Shown here: in pieces, positions 34,328 to 43,206 of the stretch
How the letters are laid out: each line of letters starts with the position of its first letter
How positions within the stretch are numbered: position 1 is the stretch's first letter
Source of the DNA: DASWJS01 sp036397035
GTDB lineage: Bacteria > Actinomycetota > AC-67
Reading direction: 5' to 3'
Length of the DNA stretch: 64,000 bases
NCBI GenBank assembly: GCA_036397035.1
Contig: DASWJS010000019.1
Location: 14,528-78,527, forward strand
Translations under genes and position numbers: made by a program
Notes under the pieces: model-generated
The model's database searches: none
What the model saw: the letters and a program-made list of their open reading frames with translations, nothing else
Told to the model about the DNA's origin: nothing

Positions 34328-35097
34328 CAGCGCAGTCCCTCCAGCCACAGCGGGAGGTCGCCCGCGTGGACGCCGAGGCTGACGCCCGTTTCCGCGAGGG
34401 TGCGCGGCGTCCCGTCGAAGAGCACCCGGCGACGAAGCACGATGACCCGGTCGAGATCCTCGGCCACCGCTCCCAGCTCGTGGGAGACGAGCAGCACGGC
34501 CGCGCCGCGTTCGCGGACCGCCGCCACGAGCGAGTCGCGGAAGCGGCGCTGCGACGCGGCATCAACGCCTGCCACGGGCTCGTCCAGGATGAGCAGCTCG
34601 GGCGCGCTCGCCAGCGCCTTGGCGATCAGCGCTCGTTGCTGCTGTCCGCCGGACAGCTCGCGGATGCGGCGCGCGCGCAGGTCCGCGAGTCCCACCGCGT
34701 CCAGCGCCTCGTCGACCGCGCGCCGGTCCGCCGCCCCGGGTTGCCGCCACCAGCCGCGCCGGGCGACACGCCCGGCCGCGACCACTTCGCGGACGGTCGC
34801 CGGCAGGTCGAACGACAGGACGTGTCGCTGCGGGACGTACCCGATGCGCCAGGGCTCCCGGACGCTCGACGGGTCGCCTCCGAGCACGACGGCCGAGCCG
34901 GACGCCGCGGGGAGCAGCCCCAGCAGGATTCGCAGCAACGTCGACTTGCCCGACCCGTTCGGTCCGACGAGCGCCACGAACTCGCCGGGCTCGATCGCGA
35001 AGGACACGTCCTCGAGCACCGGCTCGGCGCCGTACGCGAAGGAGATCGAGCGCGCCTCGAGGACCGGTGCGCCGGAAGCGGCTCGACGAACCGTCAT
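34327..35097 (-). CDS. znuC: Zinc/manganese-type ABC transporter ATPase
   Basis: A 256-residue ABC ATPase with Walker A GPNGSGKST, signature LSGGQQQRALIAKAL, Walker B LLILDEPVAGVD and the switch His in LLVSHELGAV. The ATG overlaps the znuA stop by 4 bases (ATGA). It energises uptake through the adjacent permease. Confidence 0.94.
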   Translation of the reverse strand: MTVRRAASGAPVLEARSISFAYGAEPVLEDVSFAIEPGEFVALVGPNGSGKSTLLRILLGLLPAASGSAVVLGGDPSSVREPWRIGYVPQRHVLSFDLPATVREVVAAGRVARRGWWRQPGAADRRAVDEALDAVGLADLRARRIRELSGGQQQRALIAKALASAPELLILDEPVAGVDAASQRRFRDSLVAAVRERGAAVLLVSHELGAVAEDLDRVIVLRRRVLFDGTPRTLAETGVSLGVHAGDLPLWLEGLR

Positions 35098-35954
35098 TCG
35101 CAGCCGAGCGCGCTCGTCAACACGGAAAGGTTCTCGCGCATGACCGAAGCGTAGGTCCCCCCTTCACGCACCGCCTCTTCGGAGAGCCCCTCCACGGGGT
35201 CGAGCGTCGCGGTGGTCACGCCGGCTTCGCGCGCGAGCGTCTCCGCGACCCTGGGGGAGACGAGAGACTCGGTGAAGATCGTCGTGACGCCGTGGTCGCG
35301 CACCAGGTCGGCCAGCTCCGCCAGGCGTTTCGGGTTCGGTTCGCTTCCCGGCGAGACGCCGGCGATCGGCTCCTGCCTGAGGTCGTAGCGGTCCGCGAGG
35401 TAGCCAAACGCCGCGTGCGCGGTGACGATCACGCGGGTGTCGCAGTCGCGCAACGCCACGGTGAACTCGCCGTCGAGCGCGCTCATCTCGCCCGCGTACG
35501 CGGTCGCCCGCGACGCGAACTCGTCGGTGGCGTCGGGCTCGAGCTCGGAAAGGCGGTCGCGAACGACATCGATCATCTCGCGCATGCGGAGCGGGTCGAG
35601 CCACACATGCGGGTCGGCGGTCTCTTCGCCGGCGAGCAGGTCGAGCGAGGCGCCGGCGCGCTGCTTCGCCACGGTCTCCAGCGAGGGCTGGAATCCGCTC
35701 CCGAGGTACAGGATCAAGTCCGCGTTCAGAAGAGCGTCGAGGTCTCTCGTCGTCGGCTCGAGGTCGTGCGGCTCGGCGCCCGGGGGAGTGAGGTTCGTCA
35801 CCGCCACCAGGTCGCCACCCACCCGGGCGGCGATCTCGTAGAGGGGGTAGAACCCCGCTACGACGGCGAGCTTCGGTTCGGTGGCGGAGGGTGGGGTCGT
35901 CGCGCAGGCGCCGCTGAGGAGCGCCAGAGCGGCAGCCGCGATGCGGACCTTCAT
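35094..35954 (-). CDS. znuA: Zinc-binding lipoprotein of the ABC importer
   Basis: The start at 35954 gives a lipoprotein signal (MKVRIAAAALALLSGAC) with a good lipobox; an upstream in-frame start would place the Zur box inside the gene. The mature protein is a cluster A-I binding protein with the metal-ligand pattern of this family: His in EPHDLEP, His in ADPHVWLDP, His in TAHAAFGYLADRY and an acidic residue after the final helix. It lacks the long His-rich loop of proteobacterial ZnuA. A Zur/Fur-like box lies 24 bases upstream of the start. Confidence 0.92.
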   Translation of the reverse strand: MKVRIAAAALALLSGACATTPPSATEPKLAVVAGFYPLYEIAARVGGDLVAVTNLTPPGAEPHDLEPTTRDLDALLNADLILYLGSGFQPSLETVAKQRAGASLDLLAGEETADPHVWLDPLRMREMIDVVRDRLSELEPDATDEFASRATAYAGEMSALDGEFTVALRDCDTRVIVTAHAAFGYLADRYDLRQEPIAGVSPGSEPNPKRLAELADLVRDHGVTTIFTESLVSPRVAETLAREAGVTTATLDPVEGLSEEAVREGGTYASVMRENLSVLTSALGCE

Positions 35955-35977
35955 CGAAACGGCCTTCTTTCCTATAA

Positions 35978-35992
35978 TGAGAATCATCCTCA
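35978..35992. promoter_or_regulatory. Zur/Fur-type operator upstream of znuA
   Basis: TGAGAATCATCCTCA is a 15-base dyad with one mismatch, of the TGAnAATnATTnTCA type bound by Fur-family dimers. It sits between zur and znuA, next to a TATAAT-like stretch (35974-35978). Binding by the adjacent Zur would repress zinc uptake when zinc is sufficient. Confidence 0.75.
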
Positions 35993-36041
35993 TCAACGGC
36001 CCGGAGCGTAGCATGGCGAGGAAGACGCGATCAACGCGGCG

Positions 36042-36479
36042 TCAGCGGCACGCGGGGCACAGGCCCGTGAGGTCGAGCCGATGGCTCGTCACCCTCCAGC
36101 CGGCTCGCCCCGCCACCTTGTCCAGGGCCGCCGTCGCCGAGCGCTCGAGCTGCGCGGAGGCGGTGAAGTCCTCGACGGTCCCGCACGAGGTGCAGATCAG
36201 GTGGTGGTGGTGCTCGCCGAGGTCCTCGGCCAGCTCGAACGCGGCGTAGTCGCCGCGCGTGACGATGCGGTGCACGACCGTGGCTTGCTCCAGCACCGCG
36301 AGGTTGCGATAGACCGAGCTGAGTGCAAGCCCCTTCTTCGCCTTCATGATCTCGGGGATCGTGAGCGGGCGGTCCGCGGAACCGAGCATCTCGACGAGGG
36401 CACGCCGCTGCGTGGTGAAGCGCTGGCCCGCGCGCCGCAGGCGCAGCACGGTCATCTCCTCAAGCTCCGGGTCGATCAC
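36042..36479 (-). CDS. zur: Fur-family metalloregulator, probably Zur
   Basis: A 145-residue Fur-family repressor. It has a winged helix (residues about 10-85: RFTTQRRALVEML, LALSSVYRNLAVLE) and a dimerisation domain with a HHHHLICTSCG metal site and a second CPAC pair at the C-terminus, giving the structural zinc site. The position directly upstream of znuACB and the box between them point to zinc rather than iron sensing. In zinc-replete cells it should bind the operator and shut the operon. Confidence 0.9.
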   Translation of the reverse strand: MIDPELEEMTVLRLRRAGQRFTTQRRALVEMLGSADRPLTIPEIMKAKKGLALSSVYRNLAVLEQATVVHRIVTRGDYAAFELAEDLGEHHHHLICTSCGTVEDFTASAQLERSATAALDKVAGRAGWRVTSHRLDLTGLCPACR

Positions 36480-36499
36480 GACGGGAGCGTATCAGAGAA

Positions 36500-36519
36500 T
36501 GAGAACCGTTTGAGAACGG
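36500..36519. promoter_or_regulatory. Repeated TGAGAAC motif upstream of zur
   Basis: TGAGAAC occurs twice as a direct repeat (36500-36506 and 36511-36517), overlapping a short inverted repeat (CCGTT / AACGG), 21-40 bases upstream of the zur start. The half-site resembles that of the znuA box, so autoregulation is possible; the second half-site is not a clean match. Confidence 0.4.
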
Positions 36520-36531
36520 CGTGCGAGCCTG

Positions 36532-39500
36532 CTAGGTCGGCTTCTCCGGGGTCGTGCGCGTCCGCGAAGTCCTGGTCGTGGGCGTACCCGAGCCCTCGCT
36601 CAGCACGCGCAGCTTCTGCAGCTCGGTCTCCATTACCTCGAGCCGCTTGGCCATCTCGACGACCTCCGTCTTCGCCACGAGCGCCTCTTCGCCGGTGAGC
36701 CTCTCCGCGGCCACGACCGCTTCGGTGACTGGCTGCGTCACCTCGCCGAGGATCGGCTGCTCCTTCGACACGATCGACACGCCCCGCACCTGGTTTCCCT
36801 CTTCGTAGAGGATCACGCGCTCGTCCGGGCCGGGCGGCCGCGTCTCGCCACGAACGATTCCCAGGATGTCCTTCCCCGGCTCGTAGGGCCGATGCTCGAC
36901 GACGTAGCCCTTCTCACCCAACTCGGTGATCGCATCGTGGACGGGCTTGTCGAGGACGTAGTCGGAAGGAGGCCGCCCGGACGGGGGCTCGGAAGGCTTG
37001 GACGGCGACGAGGGCGATGGCGGCGGCGGCGGTGGTGGCGACTGGCTGCCGAACTTGCTGCCGCCGAACCCCGACATCGCCTGCATCATCGCCAAGCGCA
37101 GCTTCGCCATGAGCTGCTCGACCCACTTCATCGGGTCGAGGTCCTGGATCGTCGTCGCGCCGCGGCGCAGCGAGCTGGCGCGCACGCCGCCGCCGCCTCC
37201 GAGTTCGTCGAGCCCCGCTTCGTCGAAGGTTGCCGCCGAGAACCTGCCGAACTTGTCCGGCAGGATCATGCAGCAGAACTCCTCGAACAGCCGGTCGAAC
37301 ACCGGCGCGATCGGAACGGCGGACAGCCAGTAGCTCACGGTCGGGAAGCTCTTCACGTACCGGCGCCGTGAGAAGTTGCAGACCTTGTAGACCTGGTTCC
37401 CGCGCACGCTCACGCAGGCGAGGTACAGCTTCTCCTTCCCGGTCGGCTCGGGACCGCGCACGAGGAAGTGGTCGCACAGGCAGTCCTTCAGGTACTGCAG
37501 GAATCCCCCGGTCAGGTCGACGAACGCCTCCAGGATGGCGGTGCGGTACGCCGCCAGATGCTGGTAGGGGAACCGCACGCCCGGCGTCAGCAGGGACCCG
37601 TCGACGATCGTGATCGTGTCGCTGACGTCGTTGAGGACGTACGCGGATCGACCGTCCACGTCCGTGGCGATGGACACCGGCCCGACCTGGGCCGGGATGA
37701 TCGCTTGCGGGACAGGGGCGTTCGTCGACAGGTCCAGGAGCCGGACTGCGTAGGAGTCCTCCAGCCCGACGAGGAGCACGCCCCCCGGCTCGTAGACGCC
37801 CAGGGTCACCGGCGTCCGCCCGAGCGGGACCGACACCGGCGTCGACCCGGACTTGACGGGCTTGCCGTCGCCGGCGAAGACGCGCAGGCGCTTGTCGCCG
37901 GTGCCGCTCACGACGTAGACGGCGCCGCCCTTGTCGCCCGCCGGCCGGGTCACGACCGCGAGGTCGTCCTCGCCGGTCTCGCCGAGCGCGATCGGGCTGA
38001 ACAGCGCGTCGCCGGTGGGAACGCGGTAGCCGAAGACGGTGTCGTAGCGCCCGGCGAGCACCGAACCGCTGGACCCGAGCGCGACGCACTCGCCGGTCGC
38101 CGTCAGACGCATCTGACCCGAGGCGGCGAAGGACGTGACCGGCGTGGGGCTCGTGTCGACGGCGTCGGGCACGATCTTGTACAGGCCGCTCCCGACGCCG
38201 ATGGCGTAGACGGACTTCGCGTCGGCCGCGGTCGTGCCGAGCGTCACCAGGCGCACGCCGCAGATCGTCTCCATGCGCCCCCACGAGATTCCCTTGTCGG
38301 AGATCGTGCCGGCACGGAAGAGCGTGTCCTTCCCGGTGCGGGTCGGCGCGATCATGAAGATCCGCTTGCCGTCGGGCGAGAACGCGACGTCGCGCACGGC
38401 GTCGGTGCCGGCGGATGCGGGAGCCTCACTGCCGGCGATCGGGTCTACTTGCGCGACGAGCGCACGCTTCTTCAGGTCGTAGCGGTTGATCGTCGTCCCG
38501 GGTCGCTTGAGGTTCAGGCCGGGCCCGACGGTGTACGCCTCGGCGCCGCCGGGACGCAGGCGGATGCGCGTGTGGTTCCCGCGTCCGAAGATCGTGCCCA
38601 TCGGGACGTCGGCGAGCGGGTAGTCGGGGAACGGACGCGCCGAGTCGAACAGCGCGCAGAACGTCTCGCTGCGCAACAGCTCGCGCAGGCGCGTGTAGAA
38701 GTCGCGCAGGACCGCGTCCTCGGCGTCGGAGACGTAGATGAGCGCGCCGTTGCGCTGGTTCAGGAACTGCGCGACGAGCGTCGAGAGCACCGACCGCCGT
38801 CCCGTGATCTCTTTGGTGGTGCGCGAGGTCCTGCGGCGCGGTCGCGGCGCGCCGTCGTCGCCCGCCTCCAGCTCCTCGCGCAGGAACCGTTCGATCGGAC
38901 GAACGCACTCTTCGTAGAAGTCCCACAGCAACGTGCCGGCGAGCAGCGCCTCGGGGTCGTCCCCTGCGTGCGGGTCGTAGCGCTCGAGGTCGAACCGGAG
39001 ATTCCCACGGTCGGGGTCGAGGCCGAAGAACAGCGCGACCTCGCCGTCGCCGTCGTCCAGGACCGGCTTCTCCGACTCCTTCTCCAGCGATTCGATCATC
39101 TCGACGACGTCGAGCTTCCGGTTCTTGGACAGCACGACGTCGTTGCCCTCGGCGTCGATCGCGTAGCCGTCGCGAACGGTGACGGCGCGACGCTGCTCTC
39201 CTTCCTTGTCCGGCCCGCAGACGACCTGGAGCCCGTCCACGATTCCCCAGCCGTGCAAGTGCCGCTTGTGGCGGCGCAGGGTGTGCTCCTCGCAGAGCAA
39301 GTCGAGGGCGTCCTGGACCGTATCGGCGCCGGCGAGTCCGCACGTGGAGTTGTCGTAGTCGACGTCGGCGGCGGTCAGCTCGGTCAAGGAGGGGAACCGG
39401 TCGCGACAGTCGTCCAGGAGCGTGATCGCGCCGGTCTTGACGCGCAGCAGCGCAAGAGGCGCGTGGCGGTGCTCGATGCCCTCCGGCGGCCGTGACGCCG

Positions 39501-40911
39501 GGTTGCCGGCGGCGTCGCGCGGCCACTCGACGTCGGCAATCGCGGTTCGCGCCGGGATCAGCCAGTAGTCGCCGGTGTTGTACGTGCCTTCGTCGAACCG
39601 CACTTCGACGCCGTCTTCGAGCGCGATCCAGCCGTCGCCGGCGGGATCCATCGCGACCGCGCCCTCGGAGTCCCAGCGCCGCAGCTTCGGGTTCACCGGG
39701 AAGTCCGCGCGGTCGAACGTCGCCGCCGGGTCCAGCGGGAGCTTGTCGCCCTCGGGCGGGGCGTCGATCCGCACGAGCACGCCGGGCGTGCCCGACAGCT
39801 CGCGCGTGTCGTCGAGCAGCTCGACGAACTGCGCGCTGGAGAAGCCGAGGACCTCGTCCTTGCCGACGGAGTCCACGCGCACGTGGTTGCCGACTTGGCC
39901 GAGCCACCGCGAGGCGACGGAGCCGTTGTCGCGCGACCACTTGAAGGTCGCCTCGTCGCGCGTTCCGCCCGCGTGGACCTCGACGCGATAGAGCTGGTTC
40001 TCAAGGCGCCGGTAGCCGGCGTTCGCCGGCAGGATGCAGGGGTCGGCGCTTGCCTGCTGCGGCGTCGCGCGGGCGCGAAGTCGGCCCGTCGTCGCGGCGC
40101 GGCCTCCGGCGCTCGCGGGCAGGTCGCGCGGGTGCGGCGCGTCGCGGCAGGTGTCGATGCCCGACCCTTCGAGCCGGGCGAGCCGAACCTGACCGACGAC
40201 CTTCGTGCGCGTTGCCGTGTCGGGCCCGCCGAGCGCGCTTTCGATCAGGTCCGGATCGTCGAGCGCGCTGACGTGCCGCTCCCAGACGTCCGCGTAGACC
40301 AGGTAGGCCCCGTTGGACAGGTCGAGCGCAGGCGCCGCGTTCCCCGACGTGACGTTGGGGGGCGACGGCAGGTCGGGCTGGGTCGTGTAGGAGAGCACCC
40401 GGCGAAGCCGCGCGGGCCCGGCCGCCTTCATCGCGTCCACGTCGGTCTCGGCGAGCGGCGGCGCGAAGCGCATCATCCGCTTGTCGGTGTCGACGGTGGT
40501 GATCCGCGCGACGTGCGCCGGCCCCGACCCGGCGCTCAGCTCGACCCACTCGTGCGCGACGAACGGCCTCCCGTCGGCGACGAGCGCGGCCACGACGGCG
40601 CGGTCCTTCTGGAACGACTCCACCGCGACCGGATCGTGGGACAGCTCGCACAGGACGCCCTCGACGTAGAGACGTCCCTCACCGATGGTCAGGTCGGAGC
40701 CGCCGGGAGCGATCCCGATCTCGAACCCGCCGCCCGTCTTCGGAGCGCCCGCCGGGCCGATCGTGTCGCGGTGACCCGTCCGCGCCAGGTGGAGCCGGAT
40801 GTCCTCGGCTTCGTTCCAGTCCGCGTCGAGCTGGACGCGGCCCTGCTGCATTCGCACGCTGGCATAGGCCTTCTGCGGCCGGAAGGTCGATCGAGTGAAG
40901 TCCCCTTGCAT
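36532..40911 (-). CDS. eCIS-associated DUF6519/propeller protein, 1459 aa
   Basis: The N-terminus (MQGDFTRSTFRPQKAYASVR, then QQGRVQLDADWNEAEDI) and the later FKWSRDNGSVASRW segment are typical of DUF6519 proteins found with phage-like injection machines. The middle has a helical region, then about 350 residues of beta-propeller repeats (VRDVAFSPDGKRIFMI, GGVLLVGLEDSYAVRLLDL, VDGRSAYVLNDVSDTITIVD). The C-terminal 200 residues contain a Pro/Ser-rich linker and a coiled coil. An AGGGGG site precedes the ATG. It is the last and largest gene of the injection cluster, the usual place for a fibre or target-binding protein; that role is inferred. It is too beta-rich to be a tape measure. Confidence 0.82.
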   Translation of the reverse strand: MQGDFTRSTFRPQKAYASVRMQQGRVQLDADWNEAEDIRLHLARTGHRDTIGPAGAPKTGGGFEIGIAPGGSDLTIGEGRLYVEGVLCELSHDPVAVESFQKDRAVVAALVADGRPFVAHEWVELSAGSGPAHVARITTVDTDKRMMRFAPPLAETDVDAMKAAGPARLRRVLSYTTQPDLPSPPNVTSGNAAPALDLSNGAYLVYADVWERHVSALDDPDLIESALGGPDTATRTKVVGQVRLARLEGSGIDTCRDAPHPRDLPASAGGRAATTGRLRARATPQQASADPCILPANAGYRRLENQLYRVEVHAGGTRDEATFKWSRDNGSVASRWLGQVGNHVRVDSVGKDEVLGFSSAQFVELLDDTRELSGTPGVLVRIDAPPEGDKLPLDPAATFDRADFPVNPKLRRWDSEGAVAMDPAGDGWIALEDGVEVRFDEGTYNTGDYWLIPARTAIADVEWPRDAAGNPASRPPEGIEHRHAPLALLRVKTGAITLLDDCRDRFPSLTELTAADVDYDNSTCGLAGADTVQDALDLLCEEHTLRRHKRHLHGWGIVDGLQVVCGPDKEGEQRRAVTVRDGYAIDAEGNDVVLSKNRKLDVVEMIESLEKESEKPVLDDGDGEVALFFGLDPDRGNLRFDLERYDPHAGDDPEALLAGTLLWDFYEECVRPIERFLREELEAGDDGAPRPRRRTSRTTKEITGRRSVLSTLVAQFLNQRNGALIYVSDAEDAVLRDFYTRLRELLRSETFCALFDSARPFPDYPLADVPMGTIFGRGNHTRIRLRPGGAEAYTVGPGLNLKRPGTTINRYDLKKRALVAQVDPIAGSEAPASAGTDAVRDVAFSPDGKRIFMIAPTRTGKDTLFRAGTISDKGISWGRMETICGVRLVTLGTTAADAKSVYAIGVGSGLYKIVPDAVDTSPTPVTSFAASGQMRLTATGECVALGSSGSVLAGRYDTVFGYRVPTGDALFSPIALGETGEDDLAVVTRPAGDKGGAVYVVSGTGDKRLRVFAGDGKPVKSGSTPVSVPLGRTPVTLGVYEPGGVLLVGLEDSYAVRLLDLSTNAPVPQAIIPAQVGPVSIATDVDGRSAYVLNDVSDTITIVDGSLLTPGVRFPYQHLAAYRTAILEAFVDLTGGFLQYLKDCLCDHFLVRGPEPTGKEKLYLACVSVRGNQVYKVCNFSRRRYVKSFPTVSYWLSAVPIAPVFDRLFEEFCCMILPDKFGRFSAATFDEAGLDELGGGGGVRASSLRRGATTIQDLDPMKWVEQLMAKLRLAMMQAMSGFGGSKFGSQSPPPPPPPSPSSPSKPSEPPSGRPPSDYVLDKPVHDAITELGEKGYVVEHRPYEPGKDILGIVRGETRPPGPDERVILYEEGNQVRGVSIVSKEQPILGEVTQPVTEAVVAAERLTGEEALVAKTEVVEMAKRLEVMETELQKLRVLSEGSGTPTTRTSRTRTTPEKPT

Positions 40912-40923
40912 CGTGAGTGCCCC

Positions 40924-43206
40924 CTATGTGACGTCCAGGATTCCCGCTCGCATGCCGAACGGGAGGTACTCGTCGAGACAGGCGCGCAGCGAGGCGCGGC
41001 GTTGCGATTGCCGGAGGAACCCGAAGGCGCCCATCTCGGAGCCGTCCTCGGCGCCCTCGGCGATTTCGGGCGGGCAGCCCCGCGCGAGCTGTGCGTAGCC
41101 CGGGTCGCCGAGCGTGCGCGACGTGAAGCCGGGCGTCAGCTCGGCCGTGCGCCGCGGCACGTCGGCGGCGGCGACGCCTTCAAGCCCGAGGTCGGGCTGG
41201 CAGCGAAACCGTCGCGGGACGCGCGAGGCCGGGTGGCGCGGAAGGGCGCTGTACCGAACGCACCCCTCTTGCACGATCGCGGCGTGCGCTCCGCCGGTGA
41301 GGATGCTGTTGGAGATCTCGACCGTGCGCGCCCGCGCGGTGCCGAAGACGGTCGAGCGTCGCAGCGACAGCGCGGCGCCCGGCGCCTCGATCGCTACGCC
41401 CTCGCCCGCGTCCGCGATCGCGTGGGCGAGCGTCAGGCGCGCGACGGTCTCCGGCAGCGCGACCGGCCCCGTGATCGAGCGCGCGATCGTCACCCCGAGC
41501 ATCGCGTTGCGGCGCGCCGCCGAACCCGCGGCTTTCACCGTCACGCCCGCGGAGGGCGGGATCGTCGCGTCCACCAGCGCGAGCCGTCCGAGGTTGCCCG
41601 GCAGGACCGTCACGCCGTCTTCGATCAGCAGGCCCGAGACGACGAATTCGCCCGGGCTGTCGCTCGACCCGGGCGCGGTGCCGCGGACGGAGATTCGGCC
41701 GCGCAGGTGTGGCCGCAGCGGCTCGGCCGGGACGATCGCGCCGTCCCGCCGTCGGCGGCCCCCGGGCGCGGACGGGTCGGCGAGGTCGGGCCAGCCCGCG
41801 GCCGCCAGGACGAGGCGCGCTCCCTCCGGAACGGCGACGACCGCGTCGCCCGCGAGGTTCTCCTCGTAGGTGTCGCCGTCCATGATCGTGATGAGGCCGA
41901 ACGGCGGCGGCGACCCGGCCGGCCGCGCCGCGACGTGCGCGGTCCAGCGGTCGATCGCCTCGCGAAGCGTGGGCACGAGCAGCGCCGGGTCCGATGCGCC
42001 GGCGACGATGCGCGGGTCGGTCGTCACGCCGACGTGAAGCGTCACGCCGGACGTCGAGCCCGCGACGGCGTCCAAGCCCGCGCTGCGATCGTAGGGCCCG
42101 CCGCCCACGTCGCCGCCGAACCCGTAGGCGTAGTCGACGCGCACCTCGGCGGGATCGACGCCTGCGGGGAACGCGATCCTGCCGAGCTCCGGGTCCACGG
42201 CGACCTCGACCGGGAAGCCGACGGTCGCGCCCCCCGCCCCCGGGTAGGTCGTGGCGCCCGGTGGCGGCGTCCACGCGGACAGGTCGCAGACGAGCATCCG
42301 CTCGGGCGGGACCGGCGCGAACGAGCCGTCTGCGGCGGCCAGGAGCACACGGAGCGGCGGGTCTTCGCCGAACCAGACCGGCTCGACCTCCTCGCCCGCC
42401 GCCAGCGCGCGCCGGCGCCGCTCCAGCTCGTCGTAGAGCGCGCGGCGGCGCAGCGGCGCGGGCACGTCGACCTCCTCGGCCAGGTGCGTGATCGTCGTCT
42501 CGGAGCGCGGCGTATTGAACAGAGGGACGTCCCGGCCGAGCGGGTCGAAGGTGAAGCCTGCCGCGGTATGCCGGGCTCGCCCGCCCCGGACCGGGTAGTC
42601 CTGCAAGCGCCACAGGAAGAGTGCGATCGCCGGGATGTTCGGCCGTCCCGGACGGTCGCCGGGGCGAAGCGGCTCGACCGAGCGAACGTCGGCGGTGCGC
42701 GACACGCGCTCGAATGGGCCGCCGGTCAGCGCCAGGTCCGCGCTCCGGCGAAGGTCGGGCGTTCGGACGTTGTCGAGCCGCACGTGGTTGGCGTACTGCG
42801 TCGTGCCCAGCAGGCGGAACAGCTCGACGACGCGCGCGCGCCAGCCGGTCACGTCGAGCGCCAGTTGCTCCAGGACCGCAGCGGTTCCCTTGCGGCGACG
42901 GTAGGCGATCGTGTTCGCGACGTAGCCGCGGGCGCCGAACGGCCGCGGCGGCGACGGGGCGAGCGGGTCCTCCGGCGGCTCCATGACCGGCATCGGTCGC
43001 ACGCCCAGCAGGTCGCCGATGTAGGGGACGACCCACGGGTCGCACGTCTCGACGAACCAGTTGTCGTAGAGCCGGTCGACGTCTTGCTCGACGACGGCGG
43101 CTTGCTCGCCGAGGACGGCGAGCAGCGCCTCCAGCGCGCCGGCGTCGGCGTCGCGGATCCGGTGGACCGCCGGCAGCAGGTCGAGCAGCGCGCGCTCGTC
43201 GATCAT
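40924..43206 (-). CDS. Tail-protein-I-like baseplate protein with beta-helix C-terminus, 760 aa
   Basis: The N-terminal 170 residues (LLDLLPAVHRIRDADAG, YDNWFVETCDPWVVPYIGDLLG, YRRRKGTAAVLEQLALDVTGW) match the tail protein I/gp53-like wedge family. The C-terminal half is built of short strands with repeated LxLxxxTI and VxIxxSI patterns (for example ARTVEISNSILTGG), like a right-handed parallel beta-helix. I read it as a baseplate wedge with an attached fibre or receptor-facing domain. The ATG overlaps the preceding stop. Confidence 0.82.
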   Translation of the reverse strand: MIDERALLDLLPAVHRIRDADAGALEALLAVLGEQAAVVEQDVDRLYDNWFVETCDPWVVPYIGDLLGVRPMPVMEPPEDPLAPSPPRPFGARGYVANTIAYRRRKGTAAVLEQLALDVTGWRARVVELFRLLGTTQYANHVRLDNVRTPDLRRSADLALTGGPFERVSRTADVRSVEPLRPGDRPGRPNIPAIALFLWRLQDYPVRGGRARHTAAGFTFDPLGRDVPLFNTPRSETTITHLAEEVDVPAPLRRRALYDELERRRRALAAGEEVEPVWFGEDPPLRVLLAAADGSFAPVPPERMLVCDLSAWTPPPGATTYPGAGGATVGFPVEVAVDPELGRIAFPAGVDPAEVRVDYAYGFGGDVGGGPYDRSAGLDAVAGSTSGVTLHVGVTTDPRIVAGASDPALLVPTLREAIDRWTAHVAARPAGSPPPFGLITIMDGDTYEENLAGDAVVAVPEGARLVLAAAGWPDLADPSAPGGRRRRDGAIVPAEPLRPHLRGRISVRGTAPGSSDSPGEFVVSGLLIEDGVTVLPGNLGRLALVDATIPPSAGVTVKAAGSAARRNAMLGVTIARSITGPVALPETVARLTLAHAIADAGEGVAIEAPGAALSLRRSTVFGTARARTVEISNSILTGGAHAAIVQEGCVRYSALPRHPASRVPRRFRCQPDLGLEGVAAADVPRRTAELTPGFTSRTLGDPGYAQLARGCPPEIAEGAEDGSEMGAFGFLRQSQRRASLRACLDEYLPFGMRAGILDVT

